A DNA stretch of 64,000 nucleotides from Euleptes europaea (GCF_029931775.1 NC_079312.1:116744872-116808871); one strand, 5' to 3'; shown: positions 46,801 to 57,299, numbered from the stretch's first letter. Numbers and translations are program-made. Notes: a model not told the origin generated them from the letters alone.

Positions 46801-49800
46801 CCCCTAGTCTGTCTCGGTTGTTCCTTGGAGTTATGCATGAGTTTCCTGTCCATTAGAGATGACCTCACTGCCAGCCCTCGCAATGTCTGGGTCTTCCCAT
46901 TCCTCTGTTAACCTGACTCTTCCATCTTCCCTGAGTAAAGCCTGGGTGAAATCCCCATGCATAAGGCAAAGTGCGGGGCACACAAGCTTGGTTTCGCTCA
47001 CAGCCAATTACAAAGCAGCATGTCCAGAGGTGGGGACTGAAATACTTCCTGCTTTTTCAGAGCTCTTCCTGAGCAGAAGAAAATCTTTTTAAAACCGAGA
47101 CTTGGATTTCCCCCCCACCCCCTTCTTTTCAGATTGCTCCGTTTTTGTTGTTGTTCTTAAAATGCTTTTTATGTGGCAATTGGGTTTGGGGGGATTTTCT
47201 CTCACAGTAAGCACTACAAGACAATTACAAAGAAGCACTTAAAGGGATGGGACTTGATTTGAGCTTGGAAACTGCTGGTGCATAGATTCCCAACAGGAAA
47301 GTGTGGGTCCAGCGAGCAAAGAACCTCAGGTATTTGCTGGTCATGGACCATAATAAATACTATTGATTGATTGAACCTCAGGTAAAACTCCTATGCATAA
47401 ATGACCAAAAACTTTCCTGTGATGGCCAACATCTATAGAGAGAAAATCTATAGAGAGAAAAGTGAGAGAGCTGCAGCACATTCCCAGTCCTCAGAAACTA
47501 GCCATACTAATCATTTTCTCTTGAAACCTGTCTTCCTTAATATGCTATACTTAAGTGACAAGAAAAATACATACAAGGTATATATTTATTGTTATGCTAC
47601 AGGGAGCAAGTGGATTTCAGGAAGTGCCATATTTCACAAGCATCTCCACCCTGACTTTACCCTTGCCTAATACCCTTAAGGCACCTGCCATACAACAGGG
47701 AATGGGTACATTACAGATAATAATTACCACCTTCACCTTGAATAAATAGCTATAATTACTTCAATACTTAATAGCCTAGACAGCACTCCCCACCCCCAAG
47801 TACAAAAGCAAATGAAGTTTCCCTTTGAAAGACGACTGGCACTAACAGCAAAACTAAAGGTGTGCGTGCATTAAGATTTTATTCCAGGGATGTTCTAAGA
47901 ACCACAGGTAGAGTTTGCACAAATACCAAAGGAAGTATTTAATTAGTCCTCTGCTTCTAGGGGCTGTTGCAGAGAAATCAAAGAGGGATCCAGTTCCCTG
48001 TAGAGCTCAACATGATGTCTCAGCAAACATTCTTAGGAATTCTGGAGCCACTCCCAACAAATGGCAACGACAGCCTGGTGACTAAGTGTAGCCCTTTTTT
48101 AGACAGAAGCAGATTCAGTGCAATCCTTTCCTGGGAGTAAACCCCATTTAATAGACCTCAGTAAGATTCTGAGTAGAACGGCTTAGGATTTTTCTCTTAG
48201 TGCAGCTTTTCTCTAGGGCTGACGAGCTGGATGGAAAGAGCTCTATTTCAAGTGGCATGTTGCATCTACTTACAGGTAACTTACATGTAACTTTGCAAGC
48301 TGCATACCTGCAAGATCCGCATAAGAGTATGCATGAAGGAGAAGGGATACCTTTTCCCTTTCTCCCCTGAAGGGCAAAAGGTGCTAAAAATTCATGATGC
48401 CACAATCTCTAAGCACACTTACTAGGAAATTAAGTCTCATTCAGTGGCAATGAATTTCATGCTCGTTTCTGGGCAGCAAGGGAGCAGTTCTGTTCTTACT
48501 GAAATAAAATGGCCAATCTCCCATTAGCTGCGATGGTGAAGCCATACCCTATAATAAATTAGTTGAAAATTCAGAGGAAAGAAGTTTTAATTTCTTTTTG
48601 AATCAAGTTAAAGATTTGCAATTTCGGGTCTTCAGAGGCATCAGTCATGGTTTGGGCTTCTCATTCGTTAACAGGTTAGATGAAGGAACAAACTAAAAAT
48701 AAATGTTCCAATGTTAATGCCAAAAATACTCATCATATCCATATCAGTTCTTTGGAAACATTTGGTAGCGCTATTACAGTTCTGTGCTATACTTATTCTT
48801 GCCTATTCTTTATTTATACAATAAATCAGGCAAATGCCTTTTCATCTTTGTGGCTTTGCTGGGGGGCATGTTATAAATGTCCAAACATTTTGGTAATTGA
48901 TAGGCTTTAAAAAAGCACTACTAACAAGAGGTATAGATGGGGACTTCTTTGTATTTGGTAAGCTCTGAACATTTCTACCATTATGTCTTATCCTCAGTCA
49001 TGTTTGCAGCCTTCAAAAAGAAAGATCTACAAGATGTATTTAAAATGGTCATACAGTTCACACTTTAAAAATAGCACAGGCACACAGCCTCCTGTGAGAA
49101 TTCAAAAATGTATTTACATTTTTCTCTGAAGGAAAACATCTACCACAAGTCAGATTTTCCCATGGTCACTTTGAACAAACTGCCAGAATCACAGATTTGT
49201 GCTGTAAGCCTATTTAACAAGAAGAACTCTTTGTAACGTCCCAAAACAGTTCGGCTGTGTGAAAGTGCTGGCACAGGATGCAAAAAAAACCCAAAATAAT
49301 TATTTTGCTCTTCTTCCACAAGGCTGTATGTGTATGTGTGTAAAGTGCCAAGTCGCAGCTGACTTATGGCGACCCCTTTTTGGGGTTTTCATGGCAAGAG
49401 ACTAACAGAGGTGGTTTGCCAGTGCCTTCCTCTGCACAGCAACCCTGGTATTCCTTGGTGGTCTCCCATCCAAATACTAACCAGGGCTGACCCTGCTTAG
49501 CTTCTGAGATCTGACGAGATCAAGCTAGCCTGGGCCATCCAGGTCAGGGCCACAAGGCTGTAAGTGCAGCAAAATGTCACCTCTCCTTTGCTTTAAACAT
49601 ATCCTTTCTACTCTGGTATGGATGTAAATTCCGTTGACACAACCTCAGAAAAAGAAAGCAGAGACAGCAACTCATTTTAGTGTTATTAGATTTACACCAA
49701 TTAACCAGCAAAGAGAAGAAGAAGAGTTGGTTTTTATATGCCGACTTTCTGTACCACTTAAGGAATAATCAAACCGGCTTATAATCACCTTCCCTCTCCC

Positions 49801-51806
49801 TCCCCACAACAGACACCCTGTGAGGTAGGTGGGGCTGAGAGAATGTGACTTGCCCAAGGTCACCCAGCTGGCTTCGTGTGTAGGAGTGGGGTAAGGCCTT
49901 GGCTGTATTATGCTGTGTTCCAAATCCCCACTCAATTAGGATGCGTAATATGACATTAAGAGACCCTGGTCAAATGATTTCCTGTAGTCACTGTCTGTAC
50001 CTTTATCCTCCTTGAGCTGTGGTCTCCTTCCCCTGTAGTTCTGCTGGGCCTACAGGTCAATCTCTCACTGAATTCTAAATGAGTCCCATTACAGGTATCT
50101 GCTGTAACCCCTTAAGTGTAGCTTTCCTAACCCATTAGGAAAGCTCATAAACGGCTAAATACACAATGTAATTAAGTTGATAATAGTGTGTAACTGGTAA
50201 TCCTTTATTTTTGTCTAATCAATGTATTGACATACAGAATAAAACATTCAAGGTGGTGTACTGGAACATCACTAAAGGAGATGTTGGAACAGAAGGATGT
50301 TATGTGTGAAGGATGAATGTGAGATAAGGTCAAAATGCTGACATTCCTGAGAGATTACATATGATGTGATAATAAATGGACTAAAATCCCTAGAAGATCA
50401 TGGGTGGAGTGAGAATAAACAGCAAGAGGGACAACAAAGTCAAAGAAGAGAACACAGAAAGAATGTGCCAAGTAATAAGATGGAAGATGGCGAAAAACAG
50501 AAATGTGTATCCAGTTATGATGGAAGACAAAGCAGACCAACAGGTTAAAAGCAGGAGTAGAGCTAAAGGGGTCAAGTGGCATGTTAGGCTGGTTGAATCC
50601 AGTTGAGAAGGGGAAGTCCTCTAAGGCAGGCAAAAACCTTGAAGCCGTATGAAAGATTCAAGGAATATGAAGCAAGTTGGGGGGAAGCTACCTGGTTTAT
50701 ATGAAACAATTGGTGCACCCATGACATCCTGTGTCTTCTGCTCCAGCTGAAAACTCAGGGTCTATTTTTTGGGGACCTTCTTTCTGCCTTAAATTTAATA
50801 ATCTTGTACATCAAATGTACTTTCTTCCAATTACAAGACCTTCTTCAGATCAGCTTTCTTCAGAGGCTACAAGGCAACAGGTTACCTTTTCCAAGGAATT
50901 CATACAGAGGTGTGGCCAACCCCAGCATGAATAGGTGAGCATAATGGTTTGAGTATGCGTGTGGATGCATGTCCTTCTGTTCTTCTCATATGACACTTAT
51001 TTTTCCATAATAAAATATGGATTTTATCATTTTTCCATGATAAAACAAACTAAAAACGATGTGGTCCTCTCACTCCTTTTGTACCTAAAAGATGCCTAAA
51101 TTTCTGACAGGAGAATCTAACACAGAAGCGCACTTCTCACCAATGCAGAAGGAAAGGTACAAAACCAGGTTCTTGCTACCGGGATCAGCAACAAGACAGA
51201 TGGTGCGTTCACTCTCTGCCAGTGCTTTATTTCTAACCAAAGGTGCCAGAGCTCAAGGCAGCTGGGAAGGTAGATTCCCTATTGTGGATGCCCTCCCTTT
51301 TAACTGCCAGTGTATGGGAGGCGGTTGTGGTGACTCAGGGATCAAGGAAGGCGATCTTACATATGCGCAGAAGCAGCTGCCTTCTCCAAGCAATCTACAG
51401 GTGCGATAAAGAGTCTCTGCTTCAGATTCAGGTTCCGGAGTCCAGGGCCAATTATGCACGGGAGGCTTTGCCTTGGATTTGCAGATCTCTAGACGCACAT
51501 TTCCCCCATCCAAACTCTCAAAACTCAACAATAAGCACCCATGTAGAGTTTTGAGAATTCAGGTGGGCGAAAGGTGCATCCAGAGAGTGGCAAATCCAAG
51601 GCCAAACCTCCCAAGCATAAATGGCCCAGGACACCGATGAGCCCTGCACCATGCGATTACTCACCCATGTTGTACCCATAGGGGGACTCGGTGGCTCCAT
51701 TCTCCAGGCTTGCAAGGATCTCCCCTTTGCCCACGTCGCTGTCCCCTACCAGCAGGAACTTCAGCAAGAAGTCATAAGCTTTCACAGGGCTGCCCACGTG
51801 GTTCAT
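31826..51806 (-). CDS. RAB40B: RAB40B, SOCS-box-containing Rab GTPase, complete, six coding exons
   Basis: Atypical Rab GTPase that serves as substrate receptor of a Cullin5 ubiquitin ligase. Coding exons in transcript order: 51806-51665, 38255-38195, 36033-35973, 35554-35477, 33537-33315, 32097-31826. All introns are GT-AG; the sum is 837 nt, or 278 codons plus TAA, equal to human RAB40B. Visible motifs: P-loop GDSDVGKGE (residues 21-29, with the Rab40-specific Gly where Ser/Thr is usual), switch [10 protein letters not shown] (about 69-76), and a changed NKxD site, GNRLHL. The SOCS box spans [18 protein letters not shown] to the LPLP Cullin-box motif. A C-terminal CKIS box provides the prenylation site. 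The start [13 protein letters not shown] aligns with family MSALGSPVRAYDF; the frame stays open upstream, but that sequence is CpG-island 5' UTR. Intron 1 is 13.4 kb. The GTPase substitutions are normal for Rab40 and do not indicate a defect. Confidence 0.97.
31908..31932 (-). repeat. RAB40B: Trinucleotide run encoding four asparagines in RAB40B
   Basis: A (GTT)n tract on the + strand reads as four consecutive Asn codons (about residues 246-249) in the variable tail between the SOCS box and the CAAX-like end. The human protein, as I recall it, has Ser/Thr residues here. It is a short coding microsatellite and probably neutral. Confidence 0.7.
32698..32934 (-). mobile_element. tRNA-derived MIR-like SINE, old copy
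   Basis: On the minus strand: AGAACCAGTGTGGTGTAATG, a diverged B-box (GGGAAGACCCAGATTCAAAT), the CORE (AAGTGGTGACTTTGGATCAG), and a 3' end of the GGATAAAAATGTACTAAATAAA type. It lies in the RAB40B intron between the last two exons. Confidence 0.65.
33850..33897. repeat. Short tandem duplication
   Basis: AAACTGTTTTGTTCTCTTCA occurs twice in direct succession with a 6-nt spacer, inside a RAB40B intron. It appears to be a local replication-slippage event. Confidence 0.7.
34011..34753. mobile_element. Penelope-like fold-back element B
   Basis: An exact 18-bp duplication CAACTTCCAGGGGGTAGC (33993-34010 and 34754-34771) flanks a 41-nt tail (34011-34051), a left arm (34052 to about 34326), a unique AT-rich centre (about 34327-34475) and an inverted right arm (to 34751). 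Both arms end in GAAATAAATAGTACTAGGC and contain the CTGAAGAAGCTGC...GAAAG block next to GGTCATCCGGGCCGCGTTCT. There is no coding capacity. It is in a RAB40B intron, inside a hAT element, so it is younger than that element. Confidence 0.72.
34481..34510 (+). ncRNA. Hammerhead-like motif (element B, right arm; inverse copy at 34294-34322)
   Basis: CTGAAGA, then GCTGC-TACC-GCAGC, a perfect 5-bp stem II with a 4-nt loop, then CGAAAG. The inverse copy lies on the minus strand in the left arm. Core residues fit a hammerhead, but stem I pairing next to the downstream GGTC is weak, so function is doubtful. Confidence 0.4.
38420..38530 (+). mobile_element. LINE 3' tail remnant (L2/CR1-like)
   Basis: GTTTTAATGTTTTAGGTTTC, GATGTTGTAAGCTACCTCAG and a final TTTCTAAATAAATAC resemble the 3' end of the Jockey-type LINEs here. 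It is short and diverged. Confidence 0.4.
39131..39336 (+). mobile_element. Non-autonomous hAT element (TAGGGTTGCCA family), intact ends
   Basis: Starts TAGGGTTGCCAACCTCCAGG and ends GGAGCTGGCAACCCTA, with a perfect 8-bp duplication CAAATGAC (39123-39130 and 39337-39344). At 206 bp it is a good reference copy of the family. It has no transposase sequence. It lies in RAB40B intron 1. Confidence 0.92.
39345..41200. other. RAB40B intron 1 stretch without recognised elements
   Basis: I see no exon or RNA gene and no repeat that I can name. The part around 40150-40350 looks compositionally even and low in repeats and could be checked for non-coding conservation. I cannot judge that from one sequence. 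Confidence 0.35.
41205..41420 (+). mobile_element. tRNA-Ala-derived SINE
   Basis: The head GGCTGTAGCTCAGTGGTAGA...GGTTCAATCCCCAGCATC is an almost complete tRNA-Ala gene with A- and B-boxes and GGC at the anticodon position. It continues into a SINE body (GAAAGACCTCTGCCTGAGAG; TTGATGGACCAAGGGTCTGA) ending CAGCTTCATGTATTCATGTG. The attached body and a second copy at 54064 show it is a SINE, not a functional tRNA gene. It lies in RAB40B intron 1. Confidence 0.88.
42330..42520 (+). mobile_element. 5S-rRNA-derived SINE (5S-Sauria type)
   Basis: CCCAATCTCATCAGATCTCA, GAAGCTAAGCAGGGTCAG and GGAAGGGAGACCTCC from 5S rRNA, then GGCAATGGTAAACCACTTCT and the BovB-like tail GCGACTTGATGGCACTTTAC with a (CA)n end. 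It lies in RAB40B intron 1. Confidence 0.87.
44201..44259. mobile_element. 59-bp micro-copy of the element D family
   Basis: An exact 12-bp duplication CATCCCTTAATA (44189-44200 and 44260-44271) flanks only 59 bp. The first part, CACAGTGGGTAGCCGTGTTA, is the tail of element D. The rest (ACGAAAGCTCATACCCTACC and CAGAAAATATTTTTGTT) is arm sequence that begins at the hammerhead GAAA. It shows that very short products of this family can still insert with a full target duplication. It lies in RAB40B intron 1. Confidence 0.8.
44379..44545 (+). mobile_element. MIR-like CORE-SINE
   Basis: GGTTTGAATTCCCACTCTGT (B-box region), GCTGGGTGACCTTGGGCTAG, ACTGTTGTGAGGATAAAATG and GATCCCCATTGGGGAGAAAT, ending in an (AAATAA)-like tail. 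It lies in RAB40B intron 1. Confidence 0.75.
44546..49328. other. RAB40B intron 1, largely featureless
   Basis: Nearly 4.8 kb of AT-rich intron. I find no exon, RNA gene or full repeat. Short pieces near 48080-48190 (GGGAGTAAACCCCATTTAAT; TTCTGAGTAGAACGGCTTAG) resemble a common squamate repeat also glimpsed near 24340, 25650 and 42150, but I cannot delimit it. Confidence 0.4.
49333..49558 (-). mobile_element. 5S-rRNA-derived SINE, near full length
   Basis: On the minus strand: GCCCTGACCTGGATGGCCCA, then TCAGATCTCAGAAGCTAAGC, AGGGTCAGCCCTGGTTAGTA and TTTGGATGGGAGACCACC, a very good 5S rRNA match with all internal promoter boxes, then the body and the tail TAAGTCAGCTGCGACTTGGC. It is the best preserved of the three copies. 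It lies in RAB40B intron 1. Confidence 0.9.
49712..49892 (-). mobile_element. tRNA-derived MIR-like SINE, 3' two thirds
   Basis: Minus strand: CCCACTCCTACACACGAAGC, CAGCTGGGTGACCTTGGGCA and CCCACCTACCTCACAGGGTG, ending GCATATAAAAACCAACTCTT with a CTT tail. The tRNA head is missing. It is the same family as 58031-58336. Confidence 0.75.
51447..51625. mobile_element. MITE with about 80-bp terminal inverted repeats next to RAB40B exon 1
   Basis: Left arm GCCAATTATGCACGGGAGGC...CAAAACTC and right arm ...CCTCCCAAGCATAAATGGC are inverted copies over about 80 bp (shared CCTTGGATTTGC, TCTCAAAACTC), with a short centre. A 5-bp CCAGG occurs on both sides and may be the target duplication. It ends only about 40 bp from the splice donor of RAB40B exon 1. 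It is palindromic throughout, with no coding sequence. Superfamily not assigned. Confidence 0.7.
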
Positions 51807-52650
51807 CCTCTGGCACCCTGGCGCGGCTCGCTTCTCGGAGGGGTCGGAATCAGCTCCCAGCGCCCGCGAGGGACCCCGAACGACGAGACGCGACCCCGAG
51901 GGCCGAAGCGGAGCGGCAAGGACACGCGCCCAGAGGCATGTTCGAGCCCTGCCTCCCCCTCCCGTGGGGCGCGTCACGAGGGGGAGCCGATCTCACGACG
52001 CTCAGTCCGCGGCTGGGAAACGAGCGAAGGGGCGGGCGATGGGAGATGGGGGGGGGGAGCCGCCTCGCCTCACGGCGCCAGCAGCAGGCAGGGGGCGGCG
52101 GGGGACCCGGCGACCCTTCCCCGCAGCCGCGGAGGCGCTTTCAGCGGCGCCATGCCCGGCGGCGGTGGCGTCCCGAGGCCGGTTTGCCCCGGCGGCCAGC
52201 GAGAAGCGAAGGGGGGCGGCCTCGACGTCGGTGCAGCGGCGCTCTCCTCAGGCCAGCCGAAGAGCGGCGGGCAGCCTGTCACGCCAAGGGGCGGCGGGGC
52301 CCCGTTGGCCTCGCTGCGGCCACTGGAGGCTGGGCAGGAGCGAGGAGAGGCGGCGCTCGCGGAGCGACGACGGACCCTCCCGGTTCTGGCCGCCGCGTTC
52401 CCCCGAGGACGGGCTGTTGCCGCGGCGGTCACCTGCGCGCACCGGGAGCGCGCCTGTAGCACAACCCCTCCCCCAGTGACAGCCTCGCCGACCGACACCC
52501 GTGGGGGCGAGGCTTCTGAAGCCCGGCCCACGCCGCCCTCTGCCATTGGACGGGCAGGACCCCACCCTCCGCGTGCCCGCCTTCGCATTGGCCCGGCCGC
52601 ACGCTTCGGCGCCGCCCCCCTGCGGTTGCTATTGGGTAGCGAGGACGCAC
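51800..52650 (-). promoter_or_regulatory. RAB40B: CpG island promoter of RAB40B
   Basis: Very GC- and CpG-rich stretch that covers exon 1 and about 0.8 kb upstream. Long open frames exist on both strands, as expected for CpG-rich DNA with few stop codons, but none resembles a known protein. CCAAT/ATTGG boxes appear at its distal part (about 52545-52700: GCCATTGGAC, GCATTGGCCC, CTATTGGGTA, TGATTGGTTG), a common arrangement in TATA-less promoters. Confidence 0.7.
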
Positions 52651-52699
52651 CCGCCGAGGCCCCCCACGGCTTAGTTGCTGGGGCAGTGCTGGTTCGTGA

Positions 52700-53370
52700 T
52701 TGGTTGGCGATCTAGTCCATCACGATGGCGCAGGGCTTTCGGCGCGGGGTGGCGATGTTTACACATCGGGGGATGAGGCATGTGCTGTGCAGACTGGCCG
52801 TGAGCGTGGTTTGTCCCTGCGCTGGGGTGCGCAGGTTCGATTCCAGCCTGCGTTTAGTGTGCAACAATCGAACCGGGATCTGGGTTTCGGCACACGGTAA
52901 AACAAAACAGAGGAAACGATCTTCTCTGGATCAGGATGACGTTTGCCGCATGATGAAATAACAGAGCACCGACTGAAATGCCGTCTAGGATTCACTGGCC
53001 GTAGAGTGACTTTTCACATTGCCCTTCTTCCTCCGAGGAGCTCAGGATCATAGTCACACAACTTCCCTGTGATGAGGGGAGGAGGCTGGCCATCTTTTGG
53101 AGACAGAATGCTGAGTTAAAAGGTGCCTTCGGTCTAATGCACCAAGTCAAATTCGTAGTGATTGACAGCACAACTGTATCACCCCTTGCAACATATTAGC
53201 AGTTGGAATTAGTCCACTGATGAGATGTTGTTTTCATATGTTACTTATTTCTTGATTGCTGAAAATCCCGGTGTTAATTAACAATACCTTTCTTTCTCTC
53301 CCCCAACCTCCTTCTGTATTTATACCTTTATTTACCTGCCAATTAAAGGTGAGGCATCATGCATCTCCCA
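52700..53370. other. Intergenic sequence right of the RAB40B island
   Basis: Moderate GC falling to AT-rich. Small open frames are present (for example from 52725), but none resembles a known protein. No named repeat seen. Confidence 0.4.
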
Positions 53371-53374
53371 GAGC

Positions 53375-53550
53375 AGGTGCAGATTCATGAAAGTTTATGC
53401 AACTAAATGTCAGAATACTGTTTGTTATTTTCATAGCAACAGATTAACAAGGAGTCTAATGATTAACTATTTTATAGTGGCGTAAACTTTAATGAGCGGG
53501 AGCCCACTTTGTCATGTGCAGATTAACACAGCTGCTACATTGGACATACC
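53375..53550. mobile_element. Degraded member of the element D family (opposite orientation)
   Basis: Right end CAGATTAACACAGCTGCTAC corresponds to the reverse complement of the element D tail. The adjacent GCGGGAGCCCACTTTGTCAT is a decayed hammerhead-like hairpin, and TTCATGAAAGTTTATGCAAC at the left echoes the arm sequence CACGAAAGCTTATGC. Much diverged, so old. Boundaries are approximate and no target duplication was found. Confidence 0.4.
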
Positions 53551-54063
53551 AATATTTTGGTTTGTCAACACAAGCATTAACTCCTGTCTAATTCCTAAAA
53601 TTGGTTTGGCTGATTGGCCTTGAAATGGACTGTTACAATGCAATTGTAAACAGAGTTATTCCCTTCTTAGCGCTGTCCTGGGGGGGGGGGCTCACAGGGA
53701 CCCAACAAAGCCTTATCCCCCTGTATCTCCAAGATGTGCTGGTGGAGTGTCCTGATGGCACTGTACCCTAGCCGGGAGTTGGAATGACAACGGCACTGAC
53801 AACTCCAACACAAGCCACTGTGCCAGCAAGAAAAAGGGTGGACCCAGTGAGTGTGGCAGGAGTTAGTAGGCTCCCTAAGCCACCACAGCCATGCCCTCTA
53901 GGACGGGAAGACAGTTATGCCAGCAAAAACCACAGCGTTGCCTATAGGCACTCACACAACAGAAAAGGCAACATGCACCAGCGGGCCACAGGAGACAGCA
54001 ATGGCAGGAACTGAGGGCAAAGATGCAGCAGTATGGCTGGCAGCGGAGAAGTGAACACATAAC

Positions 54064-54275
54064 ATATGAAGCGGTCTTATATTGAATCAGACCCTTGGTC
54101 CATCAAAGTCAGTATTGTCTACTCAGACCGGCAGTGGCTCTCCAGGGTCTCAGGCAGAGGTCTTTCCCATCACCTACCTGCCTAGTCCCTTTAACTGGAG
54201 ATGCTGGGGATTGAACCTGGGACCTTCTGCACACCAAGCAGATGCTCTACCACTGAGCCACAGCCACAGGCTGGG
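54064..54275 (-). mobile_element. tRNA-Ala-derived SINE
   Basis: Minus strand: GGCTGTGGCTCAGTGGTAGA, then GGTCCCAGGTTCAATCCCC (B-box), the SINE body, and TTGATGGACCAAGGGTCTGA near the 3' end. It is the same family as 41205-41420, inverted. Confidence 0.87.
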
Positions 54276-54657
54276 ACATATGCTGTGGGAGACAGGCCCA
54301 TAGCAGGACAACAAATACAGTCCAGACTGGCAGGAGCTTTGCAGGAAGGAGCAGGGGTTAGAGCCCACACAGGCAGGAAACAGGGACCTTTAAGAGTTCA
54401 GGAGGGTGGGGCCAGGTAGGAACCCCATTGGCTTTGGGTGGCCCATCAGCTGAGCCATCCTGTTCCTCCATCTGCAGTTTGCTGCCTCTGGCCTCTCCTC
54501 ATTTGGGGACTGAACCAAGAACAATGGCTGTGTTATCCCAGTGCCTTTGTACTGAGCCATGCCTACTTTTCCAGTGTTCTCTGCCTGGCCCCGTGTTGCT
54601 GGTGGTGATGTCATGGCTGCGGTGGAGTGTATAACACGTGATGGCATGCCTCTTTTC

Positions 54658-54852
54658 TAGGGTTGCCAACCTCCAGGTACTGGCTGGAGATCTTGATCTC
54701 CACCCGATAGAGAACAGTTCACCTGGAGAAAATGGTCGCTTTGACAATTGGACTTCATGGCATTGAAGTCCCTCCCCTCTCCCAACCCTGCCCTACTCAG
54801 GCTCTGCCCCAAAAACCTCCCACCGATGGTGAAGAGGGACCTGGCAACCCTA
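54658..54852 (+). mobile_element. Non-autonomous hAT element (TAGGGTTGCCA family)
   Basis: Starts TAGGGTTGCCAACCTCCAGG and ends ACCTGGCAACCCTA. Duplication CTCTTTTC/CTCTTTTG (54650-54657 and 54853-54860; 7 of 8). Length 195 bp. Confidence 0.9.
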
Positions 54853-54860
54853 CTCTTTTG

Positions 54861-56100
54861 TATCTGCCTTCTGGGCCCAATGGTTATGATACTAGTCTTG
54901 TATGTGGGGGCTTTGGGCTTGAGCTTGGCCTTTGTACCCCCCCCCCTTTTTGGTTTACTTTTCCAGGAGAAGGGTGCATGTGACTTTTAGCATGAATGGT
55001 TGTGTTCTGGAGCACTTTTGCGGCCAGTCAGACCCTTGCTGGGGGAGAGAAGGGTGTCCTGCTGGCTGCATGGTTGGGGGTTGGGCTAAGTGTCTCTCTG
55101 GGAGAGGCGCTTTTGCTGGGTCTTCCCTCTCTGTCGGTTGCCATTCCATGGTGGTGCAGAGTGGAGTCGAGGGGCGGTGGCTGGATCAGTGGGCAGTAAT
55201 TGGCTGCTCATGTGTGTTCTACTCAGACGGATGTCATTGGACTCTGTTGTTTGGTTGATGTGTGCTGCCAGGGTTCCTATGAACTCCGGTGCGCTTGCTA
55301 TGCCACCAGTCTTGGGTGTGTATGTGTATGTTGTTATTTTTCACCGGGGAATGTCCATAGGGAACGGACCAGTGGCACCTCAGTGGTGCACGTGGCCAGC
55401 TGCCACCACCACCGTGACTCTCAGGAATGCTCTGCTCATGGGCTTAGAAAGGTATACTGCACTGCACACCAGGTATAACTTAAAAATAAGCACTGCAGTA
55501 CAACAAACCTAATTTTACTCTCATGGAATATTGCTTAATATCAGACACTGAGACACATCAGAAATAACCGTTAGATAGAGTAGCTAGATCACAATGGATT
55601 GTCTTTCATGTTATCTTTAAGTCCCAAACCAAGCAAATACGTATACAGTGCTCCAGCTGTTCTATACTTTTTTTCTTTTTTACAATAAAAAATACTATGT
55701 TCACTATTTGATATTATAAAACACTTCCTGATTGTAAGAACAGTTGGTCAATGGAAAGTTGCACTAAAAATCTCTTTCCTTCGCAGTTTTAAAATTGAGA
55801 CGACCATCCGTTGAAAATGGCTTAGGTCTGAGGAAACGTTAGTTGGATAGGTACCCTTCAAAACAGAATAATCCTCTTCCTGTGGCCAGAGCCTTGCATG
55901 AACTGATAATAGGAACGATCCTATTAAATAACCCTAATTGATTCCAAATCCGAGGTTAAATGTGCTCAAGGGTAAACACTGCACTAGTTCCTGGATCATT
56001 TCTGGATAGTTGTTATTTTACCATTTATTTAAGTATGAGAAAAAAATCTCAGACTATGCATGCTACACCTATAAAGGCAACATAATCAGATTAAATAAAA
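54861..56100. other. Intergenic sequence without recognised elements
   Basis: GC-moderate to about 55.5 kb, then AT-rich. Homopolymer C and T runs near 54940. Open frames of up to 140 codons (55090-55512) have no recognisable similarity and biased composition, so I do not call a gene. Confidence 0.4.
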
Positions 56101-57299
56101 CATTTAAAGAACTAAAACTTTTCATACAGGCCTTTTTATCAGCTTTATTTAAATATCTTTTAAACTATAATGGAAGAAATGGCATTTCTGTTGGACAAAG
56201 CTGAATGATTAAAGAATTACTAATGGCATAGTTATAACACATGACAAATGCATTCATAATACTTTCCTTATTTCTGTTATACATCTACTAATATCTTTTT
56301 CTATTTTTTTTAGCTTTTGTTCCAGCCAATTCCTTGCTTGCCTGTCAATTTTATGGTATCCTTTGGGGAGGGGTATAGGTTCTTGTCTTTTTTTTGGAGT
56401 TTTTAATTAATGTCCTATCACCTATATATCTACATATACACATGTAACAAATACAGCTCACAAACGTTAGCCATACACTCTACCAATATAGTTTTAATGT
56501 ACCAATAAATAACCAAACATAGATTTTAATACATTAATTATGGCTGACTATGTCCCCTCCAGCTATTGCAAACATTGACCTCTCTGTATAGTGTAACTTT
56601 AACCAATAAAACAAGCGTGTACTTTATCAAACCACTCCAAAAGCATCGGGTAATTTTTAGATTACCAATGTCCTGCAAAGTCTAGTCTGGCTACAGTGAT
56701 TCAAGAGAATAACTTGGAGCTTAGATGGATACGGCTGGACATGGTTTAAGATAAATAATTCTGGAGAGCCTTGTATTGCAGCTGACACTCAACAGATCAA
56801 CAATATTAGCCCAATATCCCTTTGCATGTTTGCACAACCACCACATGTGAATAAAATCTGCACATGGAACACCACAATACCAACAATAACTTGAAGAGAA
56901 TCCATAAATGTTTGCTATATTTTTAGGGGAGAAATACCATAGATTAATCATTTTGCCCAAGTTTTCTTTCAAAGTCAAACTTAACAGAGAATGCATAGCC
57001 TCTAGTTAATATAAACTTCCAAGTTCAGATGCGGTTTCTCTGCCCAAGGACTTGTTCCGCCTAGCCTGAAAAACGTGAACAATGTCCTGATCTCAAGTGA
57101 TTAACATGTTATAAATCCTAGAACAGACATGATCAGCCTGCTTTGCCCATGAGGCTTCAAGCTCAGAGCGCTTCCTAAGCCCAAAACCAGATTCCATTTT
57201 AGCAAGCAAAAATCTTTTATCTTGAAGATAATCAAACACAGAAATATAACCATTACCCCTTGTGTTACTCTAATTAATAGTCTCCCCTTTTTGGTTGGG

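Noticed and set aside
49440-49558. 5S rRNA gene
   Set aside because: Only part of 5S is present and it is fused to a SINE body and BovB-like tail; two other copies share the same fusion.
51621-52715. 364-codon and other long open frames around RAB40B exon 1
   Set aside because: GC-rich CpG-island sequence, several overlapping frames on both strands, no known domain; the real coding piece is the minus-strand RAB40B exon 51665-51806.
55090-55512. 140-codon plus-strand frame in the intergenic part
   Set aside because: Biased Cys/Trp/Val composition and no family resemblance; overlapping frames are also open.
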